NCBI GenBank assembly: GCA_026418625.1
Contig: JAOABA010000049.1
Span: 124,001-188,000 of the forward strand
DNA length: 64,000 nt
Direction of reading: 5' to 3'
From: Candidatus Kapaibacterium sp.
GTDB taxonomy: Bacteria; Bacteroidota; Ignavibacteria; Kapaibacteriales; UBA2268
Shown here one piece after another: positions 45,779-53,770 of this stretch (its first letter is position 1; each line of letters starts with the position of its first letter). The translations under genes and the position numbers were made by a program. The notes under the pieces were generated by a model. It was not told the origin of the DNA. It ran no database searches and saw only the letters and a list, made by a program, of their open reading frames with translations.

Positions 45779-46387
45779 GTGTCAGCAAAAGAAAATAACG
45801 AAAACAATAGAGAAAAAGGAAGTAAAAATAAATCTACTTCTTCAAAGCGTTCTAAGGATACTGAAAATAACCTGAAAAAACAGGTTAAAGAATCCAAGAA
45901 AATGCTTAATAGAATTATAAATTATCCATTCAATTCCCTGTTTCAGATAGGTGCATTGATTGGAATTTTGTATTTTTCTTACAGTTATTTTGGTAACGAA
46001 GTCGAATTAAAACAAGCATTACTCAATTCTTTTCTTTATTTCACAGCAATTTATTTGGGATTAGGGTTATTATATTCAATCGTCATTTACTTTATTGCAC
46101 ATTATAGAATTAAGGATGAAGAAGAAAAAAAGAGATTAAAGGAAGAACAAATGAATTGGGAACGAGAAAAAATGGAATTACAAAAAAGTAAATATCAAGA
46201 AGAATTACGTATGGCAGAATTACGAAGAGAAGAAGAGCTAAAGAGATTTAGAGAATTAAATCAGAAAAAAGCAAATGAATTGCCCCCAAGAGAAGGAATT
46301 AGTTATAATGACTTTATGAGCGGAAATGATGATGGGGGTAATTATGATTACCAAAATCAAGAATTAGTTACGGAAGATAATATTTAG
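45779..46387 (+). CDS. Membrane protein with C-terminal coiled coil, between flhG and fliA
   Basis: 202 residues from a GTG at 45779. The N-terminus is highly charged (about 1-40), two hydrophobic spans follow (about 57-76 and 82-107), then a long Glu/Lys/Arg helix (about 112-165) and a Gly/Asp-rich tail. The tail and helix suggest a membrane-anchored coiled-coil protein. I recognise no family. Its place between flhG and fliA suggests a role in flagellar or polar localisation, by context only. Confidence 0.6.
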   Translation: MSAKENNENNREKGSKNKSTSSKRSKDTENNLKKQVKESKKMLNRIINYPFNSLFQIGALIGILYFSYSYFGNEVELKQALLNSFLYFTAIYLGLGLLYSIVIYFIAHYRIKDEEEKKRLKEEQMNWEREKMELQKSKYQEELRMAELRREEELKRFRELNQKKANELPPREGISYNDFMSGNDDGGNYDYQNQELVTEDNI

Positions 46388-46392
46388 GCATG

Positions 46393-46440
46393 AAGCCCTT
46401 ATGAAATCTTTAAAAAATGATATGAATCATTGCAGGGCTT
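46393..46440 (+). promoter_or_regulatory. Nested hairpin directly before the fliA start
   Basis: AAGCCCT (46393-46399) can pair with AGGGCTT (46434-46440), the last base of which touches the fliA ATG. Inside it AATGAT (46416-46421) pairs with ATCATT (46426-46431). The structure could block ribosome access or act as a processing site. It is only a sequence observation; there is no evidence of regulation. Confidence 0.4.
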
Positions 46441-47283
46441 ATGATAAGTTTAAATGAAAGAAAAAGTTTTTTTTATGAACTTTTAAATACAACGGAAGAA
46501 GAAATGACACACTTAGATAAGGATATCTACTTAGTTTGGAATCGCTATAGGAAGACAAGTGCCATTGAACTAAAAAACAAGTTGATATTACATTATATCT
46601 GGCTTGTTAAATATGTTGTCCAAACTATGAATTTACCAAATAATTCAATTCTCAATGATGAGGATTTTCTAAGTATAGGAATTTTAGGGCTTCATGAAGC
46701 AATCGAAAGATTTGAAATAGACCGTGGAGTCAAATTTGAGTCCTATGCAATACCGAGAATCAGAGGAATTATTCAGGACGAGCTTCGTAGGCTCGATTGG
46801 CTATCGAGAACTGCAAGGAAAAAAGCTCACGAGTTCTTACAAGCAACCGATGAATTAAGAAAACAAACAGGAAGAGAGGTCTCAGCTGAAGAGATCCGCC
46901 AAAAATTAAATGTAACACCCGAAGAATATAATTCTTACCTTTCTGCAGCTGCCGCAGCAAAAGCATCATACACTTTGAACGAAGCTTCATCACAAAACAT
47001 ATCTGATGATGATGAAAGAGATATTATTCAAGAAGTCCCTGATAATCAAAATGTCAGTATCCTCGAAAAAATGGAAAGTGAGGAAAGAATCAACTTCATA
47101 ACGAATTTTATCAAAACACTGAATGAACGAAAAAAACTTGTTATGACTTTGTATTATTATGAAAATCTCACTTTCAAGGAAATTGGAAACTTGATAAATG
47201 TTTCTGAAAGCAGGGTTTGCCAAATTCATAGCCAAGTAGTTCAAGAATTAAAAGAGAAACTATTAAAATTTGACAATTCCTGA
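46441..47283 (+). CDS. fliA: Sigma-28 (FliA/WhiG)-type RNA polymerase sigma factor
   Basis: 280 residues with regions 2, 3 and 4. Region 2 is 'DFLSIGILGLHEAIERFEID' and 'KFESYAIPRIRGIIQDELRR'. Region 3 is about 125-165 ('TGREVSAEEIRQKLNVTPEE'). Region 4 is 'LTFKEIGNLINVSESRVCQI'. The phrase 'RRLDWLSRTARKKA' is typical of FliA. It should drive late flagellar genes. The preceding gene ends 53 bases upstream; a nested hairpin fills that gap. Confidence 0.92.
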   Translation: MISLNERKSFFYELLNTTEEEMTHLDKDIYLVWNRYRKTSAIELKNKLILHYIWLVKYVVQTMNLPNNSILNDEDFLSIGILGLHEAIERFEIDRGVKFESYAIPRIRGIIQDELRRLDWLSRTARKKAHEFLQATDELRKQTGREVSAEEIRQKLNVTPEEYNSYLSAAAAAKASYTLNEASSQNISDDDERDIIQEVPDNQNVSILEKMESEERINFITNFIKTLNERKKLVMTLYYYENLTFKEIGNLINVSESRVCQIHSQVVQELKEKLLKFDNS

Positions 47284-47404
47284 AAAAAAATAAATCATTC
47301 CGAAAAATATTAAGAATTTTTTTTGAATTTCAAAAAATTTTTATAAATCTTATTGCATAAAAACCTTACTTAGATTTATTTTTTAATATAAATCGGCCTA
47401 AGGT

Positions 47405-47755
47405 TTGCCAAAAAAAATTTATATCAGGAGTTTTTTTTTCCAAAAAATATTTCTAATTCTTGCCCTTTTCATCTTTTGCTCTTCAGTTATTGACTTGTCA
47501 TCAAAATGTGATGTAAAAAATAAGAGCAAATATCTTGGAAAAGATGAACAATTTGGCGAAATGATATTTGATACAAGTCTTCCATTTGGGGAGGAGAACA
47601 AATTCAAAGGAATAGCAAAGACTTTTACTTGGGGTGAATTTGATCACCTAGAAGGAAGAGCTTATTTTCCTTGTAAGTTTGTTGATATCAAAAACAGACT
47701 ATTAAACGAGGTTGTCCAAAAAGGGATTTTTACAAATCCTTATATCAATAGCTAA
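47405..47755 (+). CDS. N-terminal fragment of a secreted protein broken by an in-frame TAA
   Basis: 116 residues from a TTG at 47405 with a signal peptide (hydrophobic core 'FLILALFIFCSS'). The frame is stopped by TAA at 47753-47755. It continues open in the same frame from 47756 ('GWEMWIYEMKG') through to the next stop at 48131-48133. It thus looks like the first part of a single secreted protein of about 242 residues, disrupted by one nonsense codon. Function unknown. Confidence 0.55.
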   Translation: MPKKIYIRSFFFQKIFLILALFIFCSSVIDLSSKCDVKNKSKYLGKDEQFGEMIFDTSLPFGEENKFKGIAKTFTWGEFDHLEGRAYFPCKFVDIKNRLLNEVVQKGIFTNPYINS

Positions 47756-47764
47756 GGTTGGGAA

Positions 47765-48133
47765 ATGTGGATTTACGAGATGAAGGGAGATAAAATAGGA
47801 GAACAATTAGCTTATGCAGGTTCGAAAATTGAAGATATGGAAAATGATGATGACCAGCTAAGCTTCTGGATTTATGATTCTAAGGAGGTTTCTGATTTCT
47901 ATAAAGTTCCCAGAAAATCATATCCTCCCGGTGTAGAATTGCCTTTTCCAGACATTTTCAAAAATAAACCCGGAAAATATCATATTCAAATCCAATTTTA
48001 TGTTCAAGTTAAGGGCAATACAAAGGTTGGAACTTGGTCTCAAGGGTCTTCAGGCAAATGGACTTTTAATCCTGCCGAAGGTTATGTTAATGTAGGAATT
48101 GCTGGAGGGGAGTTTACCCTTATAGTTCCTTAA
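47765..48133 (+). CDS. C-terminal fragment of the same broken secreted protein
   Basis: 122 residues in the same frame as the preceding fragment, from an ATG nine bases after its stop. It has no signal peptide of its own. The beta-rich sequence ('QLSFWIYDSKEVSDFYKV', 'PGKYHIQIQFYVQVKG', 'GYVNVGIAGGEFTLIV') looks like the second half of an immunoglobulin-like beta-sandwich. Without export it would be mislocalised, which supports the pseudogene reading; an alternative is a sequencing error. Confidence 0.5.
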   Translation: MWIYEMKGDKIGEQLAYAGSKIEDMENDDDQLSFWIYDSKEVSDFYKVPRKSYPPGVELPFPDIFKNKPGKYHIQIQFYVQVKGNTKVGTWSQGSSGKWTFNPAEGYVNVGIAGGEFTLIVP

Positions 48134-48320
48134 TTTCTATTTCATAATGATTATTAAAAATCCACATCAGTTGTGGAGAGATATTTTATTGCTTAATGAA
48201 CTCCTTCTCACTTTTTAATATCTACCACAAATTTAAAAAAATCAATAACTTAGAATATTTGTAACAATTAATAAAATTTTTAGTCGTTTTTCAAATATTT
48301 ATTAACTAAATGAGAATATT

Positions 48321-49877
48321 ATGAAAACGATTATATATGTAATTCTAACAACTTTTCTAAGCTTGAATATCTTGGAAGCTCAGCAAGGTTCCATTCCGAT
48401 GACTCCTAAAAAAGAATTAGGATTAAAACCAGTTAAAGTGTTAGTCCCTGACAAATTCAAAGGCATAATATCAGAAAACCTAACCGTTAATCTTCCTGAA
48501 GGCTATAAAGCACAAATTTTTTACACTGGTGGACTACAAAAGCCAAGATTTTTTTCTTGGAGCCCAGATAGTATTCTTCACTTGGTTGATATGAATTCAG
48601 GAAAGATTATCGCTCTTCCTGATTTGAATAAAGATAAAATTGCTGATACAGCGATAGTTGTTGCTGAAAATGTTAACGCACACAGCATTGAATTTTACGA
48701 AGGAGATATTTACACAGCCTTGACCGACAGAGTGTTGAAACTTTCTGATGAAAATAAAGATGGAATTTACGAAAAAAGAACAGTTTTTATATCTGATGTT
48801 GGTGGTCCGGGCGGTCCGGGTGGACATATTACAAGGACAATTGTAATTGATAAAATTAATAAAAAAATATATTTATCAATTGGTTCAAAATGTAATGTCT
48901 GCAAGGAAGAAAAGGTTGTCGAAAATCAAGAGCCGAGGCGTGCTGTCATTGAACAATATAATATTGATGGAACAGGACGAAGAATATTTGCCAAAGGAGT
49001 TAGAAATGCGGTTGGAATGACACTTCATCCAGTTACTAACCAACTTTGGGCTAATAATAATGGTAGTGATTGGCAAGGGAATGATATACCACCGGAATGG
49101 ATAGACATTGTTAGGGATGGCGGATTTTATGGTTACCCTATAGCTCATTCTTATCAAATGTATTTTTCAAATTATAATATTAACAGTGACTATAAAAGCT
49201 TATTACCCATAACCCCTTACGATAGTAGCTTAGTGCGTTCAATGATAATGCCAGCAGCTTTGGTTCAGGCTCATTCTGCACCAATGGGAATGAAATTTTC
49301 AAATAGTTCCTTTGAAAAAGAATTTCAAAATGGAGCTTTTGTTGTTTTCAGAGGTTCTTGGAATAGATCACCTGCTACAGGTTACAAAGTAGTCTTTTTA
49401 GGCTTTGATAATGATTATGATACCACAGCCAATTACGTAGCTGACTTTTTAACGGGGTTTCTGACTGACTCCATTTCAGGAGCTAATTGGGCTCGCCCAG
49501 TTGGTCTTGAGTTAGATAGTCGAGGAAATTTATATGTTGGTTCCGATGCTAATACAACATTTGTAATGATTGTTTACAAAGATTCACCAAATTCCATAGA
49601 GGTTAATCAAAATTTAATTCAATCAGATATTGAAATATTTCCAAACCCAGCAAGTGATTATGTGTCAATTAAATTTCAAAATCAGATTTTGAAGGTAAAC
49701 AATGATATAAGTCTTTCAATTTATGATTTACTTTGGAAAAATATTATGTTTAAAAAAATTAGCATTGATAAACAAGAAGTTAATTTAGATTTGAGTTATT
49801 TACCGAATGGTTTATATCAATTAATTTTGAAAAGTGAAGAAAAAGTATTTAACAAACCAATAATTATTTTAAGGTAA
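48321..49877 (+). CDS. Sorbosone-dehydrogenase-like beta-propeller protein with T9SS sorting domain
   Basis: 518 residues with a signal peptide (cleavage near 'ILEAQQG'). Residues about 50-410 form a six-bladed propeller of the L-sorbosone/soluble glucose dehydrogenase kind ('LPEGYKAQIFYTGGLQKPRF', 'FAKGVRNAVGMTLHP', 'WANNNGSDWQGNDIPPEW', 'GGFYGYPIAHSY'). PQQ binding cannot be asserted. 'CNVCKE' is not a haem c motif (no His). The end is a T9SS domain ('IFPNPASDYVSIKF' to 'NKPIIILR'). It probably oxidises or binds a sugar at the cell surface. Confidence 0.85.
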   Translation: MKTIIYVILTTFLSLNILEAQQGSIPMTPKKELGLKPVKVLVPDKFKGIISENLTVNLPEGYKAQIFYTGGLQKPRFFSWSPDSILHLVDMNSGKIIALPDLNKDKIADTAIVVAENVNAHSIEFYEGDIYTALTDRVLKLSDENKDGIYEKRTVFISDVGGPGGPGGHITRTIVIDKINKKIYLSIGSKCNVCKEEKVVENQEPRRAVIEQYNIDGTGRRIFAKGVRNAVGMTLHPVTNQLWANNNGSDWQGNDIPPEWIDIVRDGGFYGYPIAHSYQMYFSNYNINSDYKSLLPITPYDSSLVRSMIMPAALVQAHSAPMGMKFSNSSFEKEFQNGAFVVFRGSWNRSPATGYKVVFLGFDNDYDTTANYVADFLTGFLTDSISGANWARPVGLELDSRGNLYVGSDANTTFVMIVYKDSPNSIEVNQNLIQSDIEIFPNPASDYVSIKFQNQILKVNNDISLSIYDLLWKNIMFKKISIDKQEVNLDLSYLPNGLYQLILKSEEKVFNKPIIILR

Positions 49878-49891
49878 TAAATTTAACGATT

Positions 49892-50896
49892 TTATTTGAT
49901 AATACTTTTGAAACCAGATTTGTTAAGTGCTTGTCTTATATATGGTTCAAATAAAAATATTAGAACGACAAGCAATAGTCCTGCAATTATATCAACTACG
50001 TAGTGATATCGTAGATAAACTGTTGATATGATTAGTAAAATTGTAAAAATTAAGAAAATCCACCTGAATTTTGATTTAAATTTAAATGCACATATCATAT
50101 TTATAGTAGTAACAAGCGTGTGGCCGCTTGGCATACAGTCCCTGTTTACAAAAAATGCCGGATTAAGATCTGATATTCCTTTTAGAATATCAATAGGTAT
50201 ATTTTCGCCTGAATTAATAATAAATCGGATATATTCAGTTAAAAACAAACCGGGTAACTCAATATTAATTGAACCAAAATCGTGCAAAACAAATCTTGGT
50301 CCGATGGCAGGCATAATAAAATACAGAATATACGATATGTAGTATGAAAAAATGAGATAACCAGCAAATTTGTTGAACGAATCATTATTTTTAAAATGCA
50401 ATTCGAGACCTAAAATTATAGGCATTATAAAATAAGATGCATAACTTATTTGAAGAATTTCAGTAAATATTGGGTTTGCAAATTGATAGATCCATTCGGT
50501 TGGATTAACCCCAAATAAAGCATAATCCCATTTTATCAATATATCATCATAGTCAGCGGGGTTGATTACTTTTATATAATTTTGAACTTGGTCAAACAAA
50601 AAAAGAACAAGTGGAATGACATAAATTCTACGAAAAACCATAAACCATTTATTATCATTCAGCTTTCCTGAAAGGACAACAATAGTTAAAATGCTAAAGA
50701 TAATGAATATGTTAGTTAAAATTAAGTTAAGTGACTTGGGAATTTGGTTAAAGAAAATAATTGCAAGAGTAGTATAAATAGAAAGTTGAACTATTGTATA
50801 AAAATCAATAATTATTATGTTTTCTTTGATTTTTAGGTCTGAAATAACAATTTTTATTTTATTGATTTTCTCTCTTAATACTCTTAAAATACTCAT
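49892..50896 (-). CDS. PAP2-family phosphatase, Aur1/Ipt1-like membrane protein
   Basis: 334 residues, about six to eight membrane spans. The PAP2 active site is at the C-terminal side: 'RDCMPSGHTLVTTINM' (C2, catalytic His) and 'STVYLRYHYVVDIIAGLLLV' (C3, Arg, His and Asp). The N-terminal half resembles the Aur1/inositolphosphotransferase layout. It may dephosphorylate or transfer a lipid-linked phosphate (undecaprenyl or phosphatidic). The start overlaps rsmA by 38 bases, so the two are co-transcribed. Confidence 0.88.
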   Translation of the reverse strand: MSILRVLREKINKIKIVISDLKIKENIIIIDFYTIVQLSIYTTLAIIFFNQIPKSLNLILTNIFIIFSILTIVVLSGKLNDNKWFMVFRRIYVIPLVLFLFDQVQNYIKVINPADYDDILIKWDYALFGVNPTEWIYQFANPIFTEILQISYASYFIMPIILGLELHFKNNDSFNKFAGYLIFSYYISYILYFIMPAIGPRFVLHDFGSINIELPGLFLTEYIRFIINSGENIPIDILKGISDLNPAFFVNRDCMPSGHTLVTTINMICAFKFKSKFRWIFLIFTILLIISTVYLRYHYVVDIIAGLLLVVLIFLFEPYIRQALNKSGFKSIIK

Positions 50897-51734
50897 ATAA
50901 TTCCTTAAAATCCAAGTAACTTAATTCTTCAGGTCTTTTATTCAAATAATTTTCAATGAAATCTTTATTTTTTTCGCTGAAATTCTCATTAGTTTTTATG
51001 AGAGAAAAATACTCTTTTAGAGAATTTCTCAATATTTTTCTGCGTTGATTAAAAGCTTTTTTTACTAAGATCATTATTTCATCAAATTCAAATTTAGTGA
51101 ATTTTCTTTGAAGATTTAGTTTAATTACCGAAGAAATTACTTTCGGAGGGGGATGAAAACACATCGGGGGGACATCAAAAAGTAACTTGGGTTCTCCTGA
51201 TAGTTTAGCAGCAATTGAAAGTATGCCATAAATTTTATTTCCCGGTGGGGAGACAATTCTAAGAGCAACTTCTTTTTGAACTGTTAAAACACATACATCA
51301 ATAATATCAGCGTTTTCAAAGATTTTGAATAGAATATCACTGGTAAGATAATAAGGTATATTGCCAATTAATTTTATTTTCTTTTTTTGTTGCGAGTTTA
51401 AATTGCTAAGATTTAATTCTTCTGAATTTTTAAAAAAATGATTGACAACAGTATCATTTAGATTAAGTTTTGAAAAATCATTTTGTAAAATAGTTACATT
51501 TTTTAAATGCCCAAATTTTTTGTTTAAAATCTCAACGGCTCTAACATCAATCTCAATAAGTATTAGTTTAAAGCATTTTTTAACCAAAAATTCTGTTAGA
51601 GAACCAGTCCCCGGACCAATTTCGACGACAAAATCATCTGGCGAAATTTCCAATGAATCAACAATTTTTTTTGCAATGTTTTTGTCAATCAAGAAATTTT
51701 GTCCAAGGGACTTTTTGGGTTTGATATGTTCCAA
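50859..51734 (-). CDS. rsmA: 16S rRNA (adenine(1518)-N6/adenine(1519)-N6)-dimethyltransferase
   Basis: 291 residues. 'KPKKSLGQNFLIDKNIAKKI' (6-25), the S-adenosylmethionine loop 'VVEIGPGTGSLTEFLVKK', the acidic 'LIEIDVRAVEIL' and the catalytic 'LIGNIPYYLTSDI' identify RsmA/KsgA. It dimethylates two adjacent adenines in the 3'-terminal 16S helix. Two Lys/Leu-rich extra loops ('LNLSNLNSQQKKKIKL') are minor insertions. It overlaps the PAP2 gene at its 3' end. Confidence 0.97.
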   Translation of the reverse strand: MEHIKPKKSLGQNFLIDKNIAKKIVDSLEISPDDFVVEIGPGTGSLTEFLVKKCFKLILIEIDVRAVEILNKKFGHLKNVTILQNDFSKLNLNDTVVNHFFKNSEELNLSNLNSQQKKKIKLIGNIPYYLTSDILFKIFENADIIDVCVLTVQKEVALRIVSPPGNKIYGILSIAAKLSGEPKLLFDVPPMCFHPPPKVISSVIKLNLQRKFTKFEFDEIMILVKKAFNQRRKILRNSLKEYFSLIKTNENFSEKNKDFIENYLNKRPEELSYLDFKELYEYFKSIKRENQ

Positions 51735-51749
51735 TTTATTCGATTTTCT

Positions 51750-52655
51750 CTATTTACTGTCAATAATAAAGGGAACTCCTCCTTTAGAATTGCCGAGTAT
51801 GATTATTTTGGAATTAGGTGAATTTACAAGTTCTTTTTGGACTTTAATCATTTCAAACTGAAGAATTTTGTCTGAAAGCCCCATATTGACAATTCTTTGA
51901 GCATCAGCTGTTCCTTGGGCTTCAACTCGTTTTCTCTCTGCCTCCTGACGTTCTTTTTGCAGAACGAATTCCATCCTTTGAGCGTCTTGTATTGCAGTAA
52001 TCTTCCTTTCTATACTCTCTTTGACAGAAGCAGGAAGAGCTATATTACGCACTAAAAGTTGCTCTAATAACAGACCACGTTTTCTGAAATCCTCGGTAAT
52101 TTTCTCTTTAATTCTGGATTCAAAATCTTCTCTCTTCTCTGCAAATAATGCGATTGCGTCAAAATATGAAGCACTTTCTCTTATACCGGTTCGGGTGATT
52201 GGTCTAATAATCTTATCCTGATAATTTAGTCCTACCTCTCTATACAGACGAGGAGCATCCGTGGCTATAACCCTATAGAGAACTGTTAAATCAATAATGA
52301 CTTCGAGTCCATCTTTGCTAAGAACTCTAATAGCATCATCACCCTGACGCTCACCTTCGTTCGCTGTGCCGGACATAGTATAATTTTGAGTCTGTATGCT
52401 AATTTCTTTTACATCAACTAATGGATTAACTAAATTTAGCCCTTCATATAAAATACCTTCTTGGACTTGACCAAACAGAACTTGGACTCCTACGTGCCCT
52501 GCATTGATTTGCCTTAAAGATGCTGTTAAAGCTCCAACGATAGTTACAAGAACACCAGCTAAGATGATGAGGCTCTTAAATCTGCCTAAGGGTGAGTTCC
52601 GACCGCTAAAAGCTCCAATAAGGATGACAATTAAACCTAAAATGATGATAGTCAT
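51750..52655 (-). CDS. Prohibitin-family (SPFH/band 7) membrane protein
   Basis: 301 residues: an N-terminal membrane segment (about 2-45, interrupted), then the SPFH domain ('INAGHVGVQVLFGQVQEG', 'DLTVLYRVIATDAPRLYRE', 'IRPITRTGIRESASYFD') and a C-terminal helix region ('QKERQEAERKRVEAQG') typical of prohibitins. Such proteins form membrane rings that organise proteases or lipids. It lies next to an unknown protein on the same strand, 51 bases apart. Confidence 0.93.
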   Translation of the reverse strand: MTIIILGLIVILIGAFSGRNSPLGRFKSLIILAGVLVTIVGALTASLRQINAGHVGVQVLFGQVQEGILYEGLNLVNPLVDVKEISIQTQNYTMSGTANEGERQGDDAIRVLSKDGLEVIIDLTVLYRVIATDAPRLYREVGLNYQDKIIRPITRTGIRESASYFDAIALFAEKREDFESRIKEKITEDFRKRGLLLEQLLVRNIALPASVKESIERKITAIQDAQRMEFVLQKERQEAERKRVEAQGTADAQRIVNMGLSDKILQFEMIKVQKELVNSPNSKIIILGNSKGGVPFIIDSK

Positions 52656-52706
52656 ATAAAACCTTTCTAATATAGATGAAAATGATTATTAATTTAACTT
52701 ACTTTA

Positions 52707-53690
52707 TTAATTAGATTTATTCGATTCATCAGGATTATTGTCATCATAATCAAGCGGAAAATTTTTGCTATCTTCTATCATATCCTGAATCTGAATATCA
52801 GTGTTTAATGCATTGCTTTGTTTAGCAAAAAATCCATTTTCTCCAATGGTAAAGATTTCATTACCATATTCATCGGTAATGAAAAAATTACTGCAATACA
52901 AATTATTTTTAAACATTAAATCACTCCAGAGGTAGATATAGAAAGCAGACTTATCAAAACCGGGGTATCCATAATGTATAGGCTGGGAGGATTTTAAGTG
53001 TTTCACCTGATTTAATTTAGTAATTTTTTGATTGGGTCTAACAAGAACTCTTTTCGATCTTTTGATAACATTATCAACGGGGATATATTTTTTGGCTGCA
53101 ATTTCGACTTTATCCAAAAAATTGTTAAACTTCATTTTGTTTATCTCAAAAAATTCATCAAAAGATTCTTGATTAGAGAATCGTGTTACAAGGTTTTGGA
53201 ATAATTCTTCTTCGCTTTTGTAATGAGATAGATTAAACTCTTCGAAAACACAATTAATATCTATAAATATAGGATATTCTCCAACTTTGTGTTTTCTTTT
53301 TACATCAACTTCGATTAAAAAATTTAAATTATCTTCCCTATGTTCAAGAACAAGATAAATTGTTTCAAATAATTCTGATTCAATTGGATCAACTCTTGAA
53401 GTAAAAGAAAATACAGCTTTATCAAGGTCATTTTCTTGACCGGTTTCATCTAAATAAAAATCATAATTATCCATAGATAATCGGATAACATTGTTTATCC
53501 CAATGGAATTAAACCCATCATAAATTTGTTGAAGAATAGATGTTGCATTAAAGGTTTCTAATTCCTGTTTTGGTGATAACTGACCAAAAGAGACAGCATT
53601 GAGGAATTGAGTAATAAAACCCTGTTTTTTAATAGGTTTAATTTTAGTCAATTGTGATGGATCAATCTCGAGAGTGCCAATAAAATACAT
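52707..53690 (-). CDS. Protein of unknown function, next to the prohibitin gene
   Basis: 327 residues without a signal peptide or membrane span. The N-terminus 'MYFIGTLEIDPSQLTKIKPI' and the middle 'TIYLVLEHREDNLNFLIEVD' suggest an alpha/beta cytosolic protein; the last 20 residues are acidic and polar. I recognise no family. Co-directional with the prohibitin, 51 bases apart, so the two may be one unit. Confidence 0.65.
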   Translation of the reverse strand: MYFIGTLEIDPSQLTKIKPIKKQGFITQFLNAVSFGQLSPKQELETFNATSILQQIYDGFNSIGINNVIRLSMDNYDFYLDETGQENDLDKAVFSFTSRVDPIESELFETIYLVLEHREDNLNFLIEVDVKRKHKVGEYPIFIDINCVFEEFNLSHYKSEEELFQNLVTRFSNQESFDEFFEINKMKFNNFLDKVEIAAKKYIPVDNVIKRSKRVLVRPNQKITKLNQVKHLKSSQPIHYGYPGFDKSAFYIYLWSDLMFKNNLYCSNFFITDEYGNEIFTIGENGFFAKQSNALNTDIQIQDMIEDSKNFPLDYDDNNPDESNKSN

Positions 53691-53770
53691 ATAACCCCTT
53701 TTTTATTATGCTAAGAATTTTATAAAACGAATAAATTAAGAAAGAATTTAAATTGAAAAATTCAAAAAAT

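Noticed and set aside
48885-48935. CNVC in the sorbosone-dehydrogenase-like protein as a haem c site
   Set aside because: A haem c motif needs CxxCH; here the residue after the second Cys is Lys.
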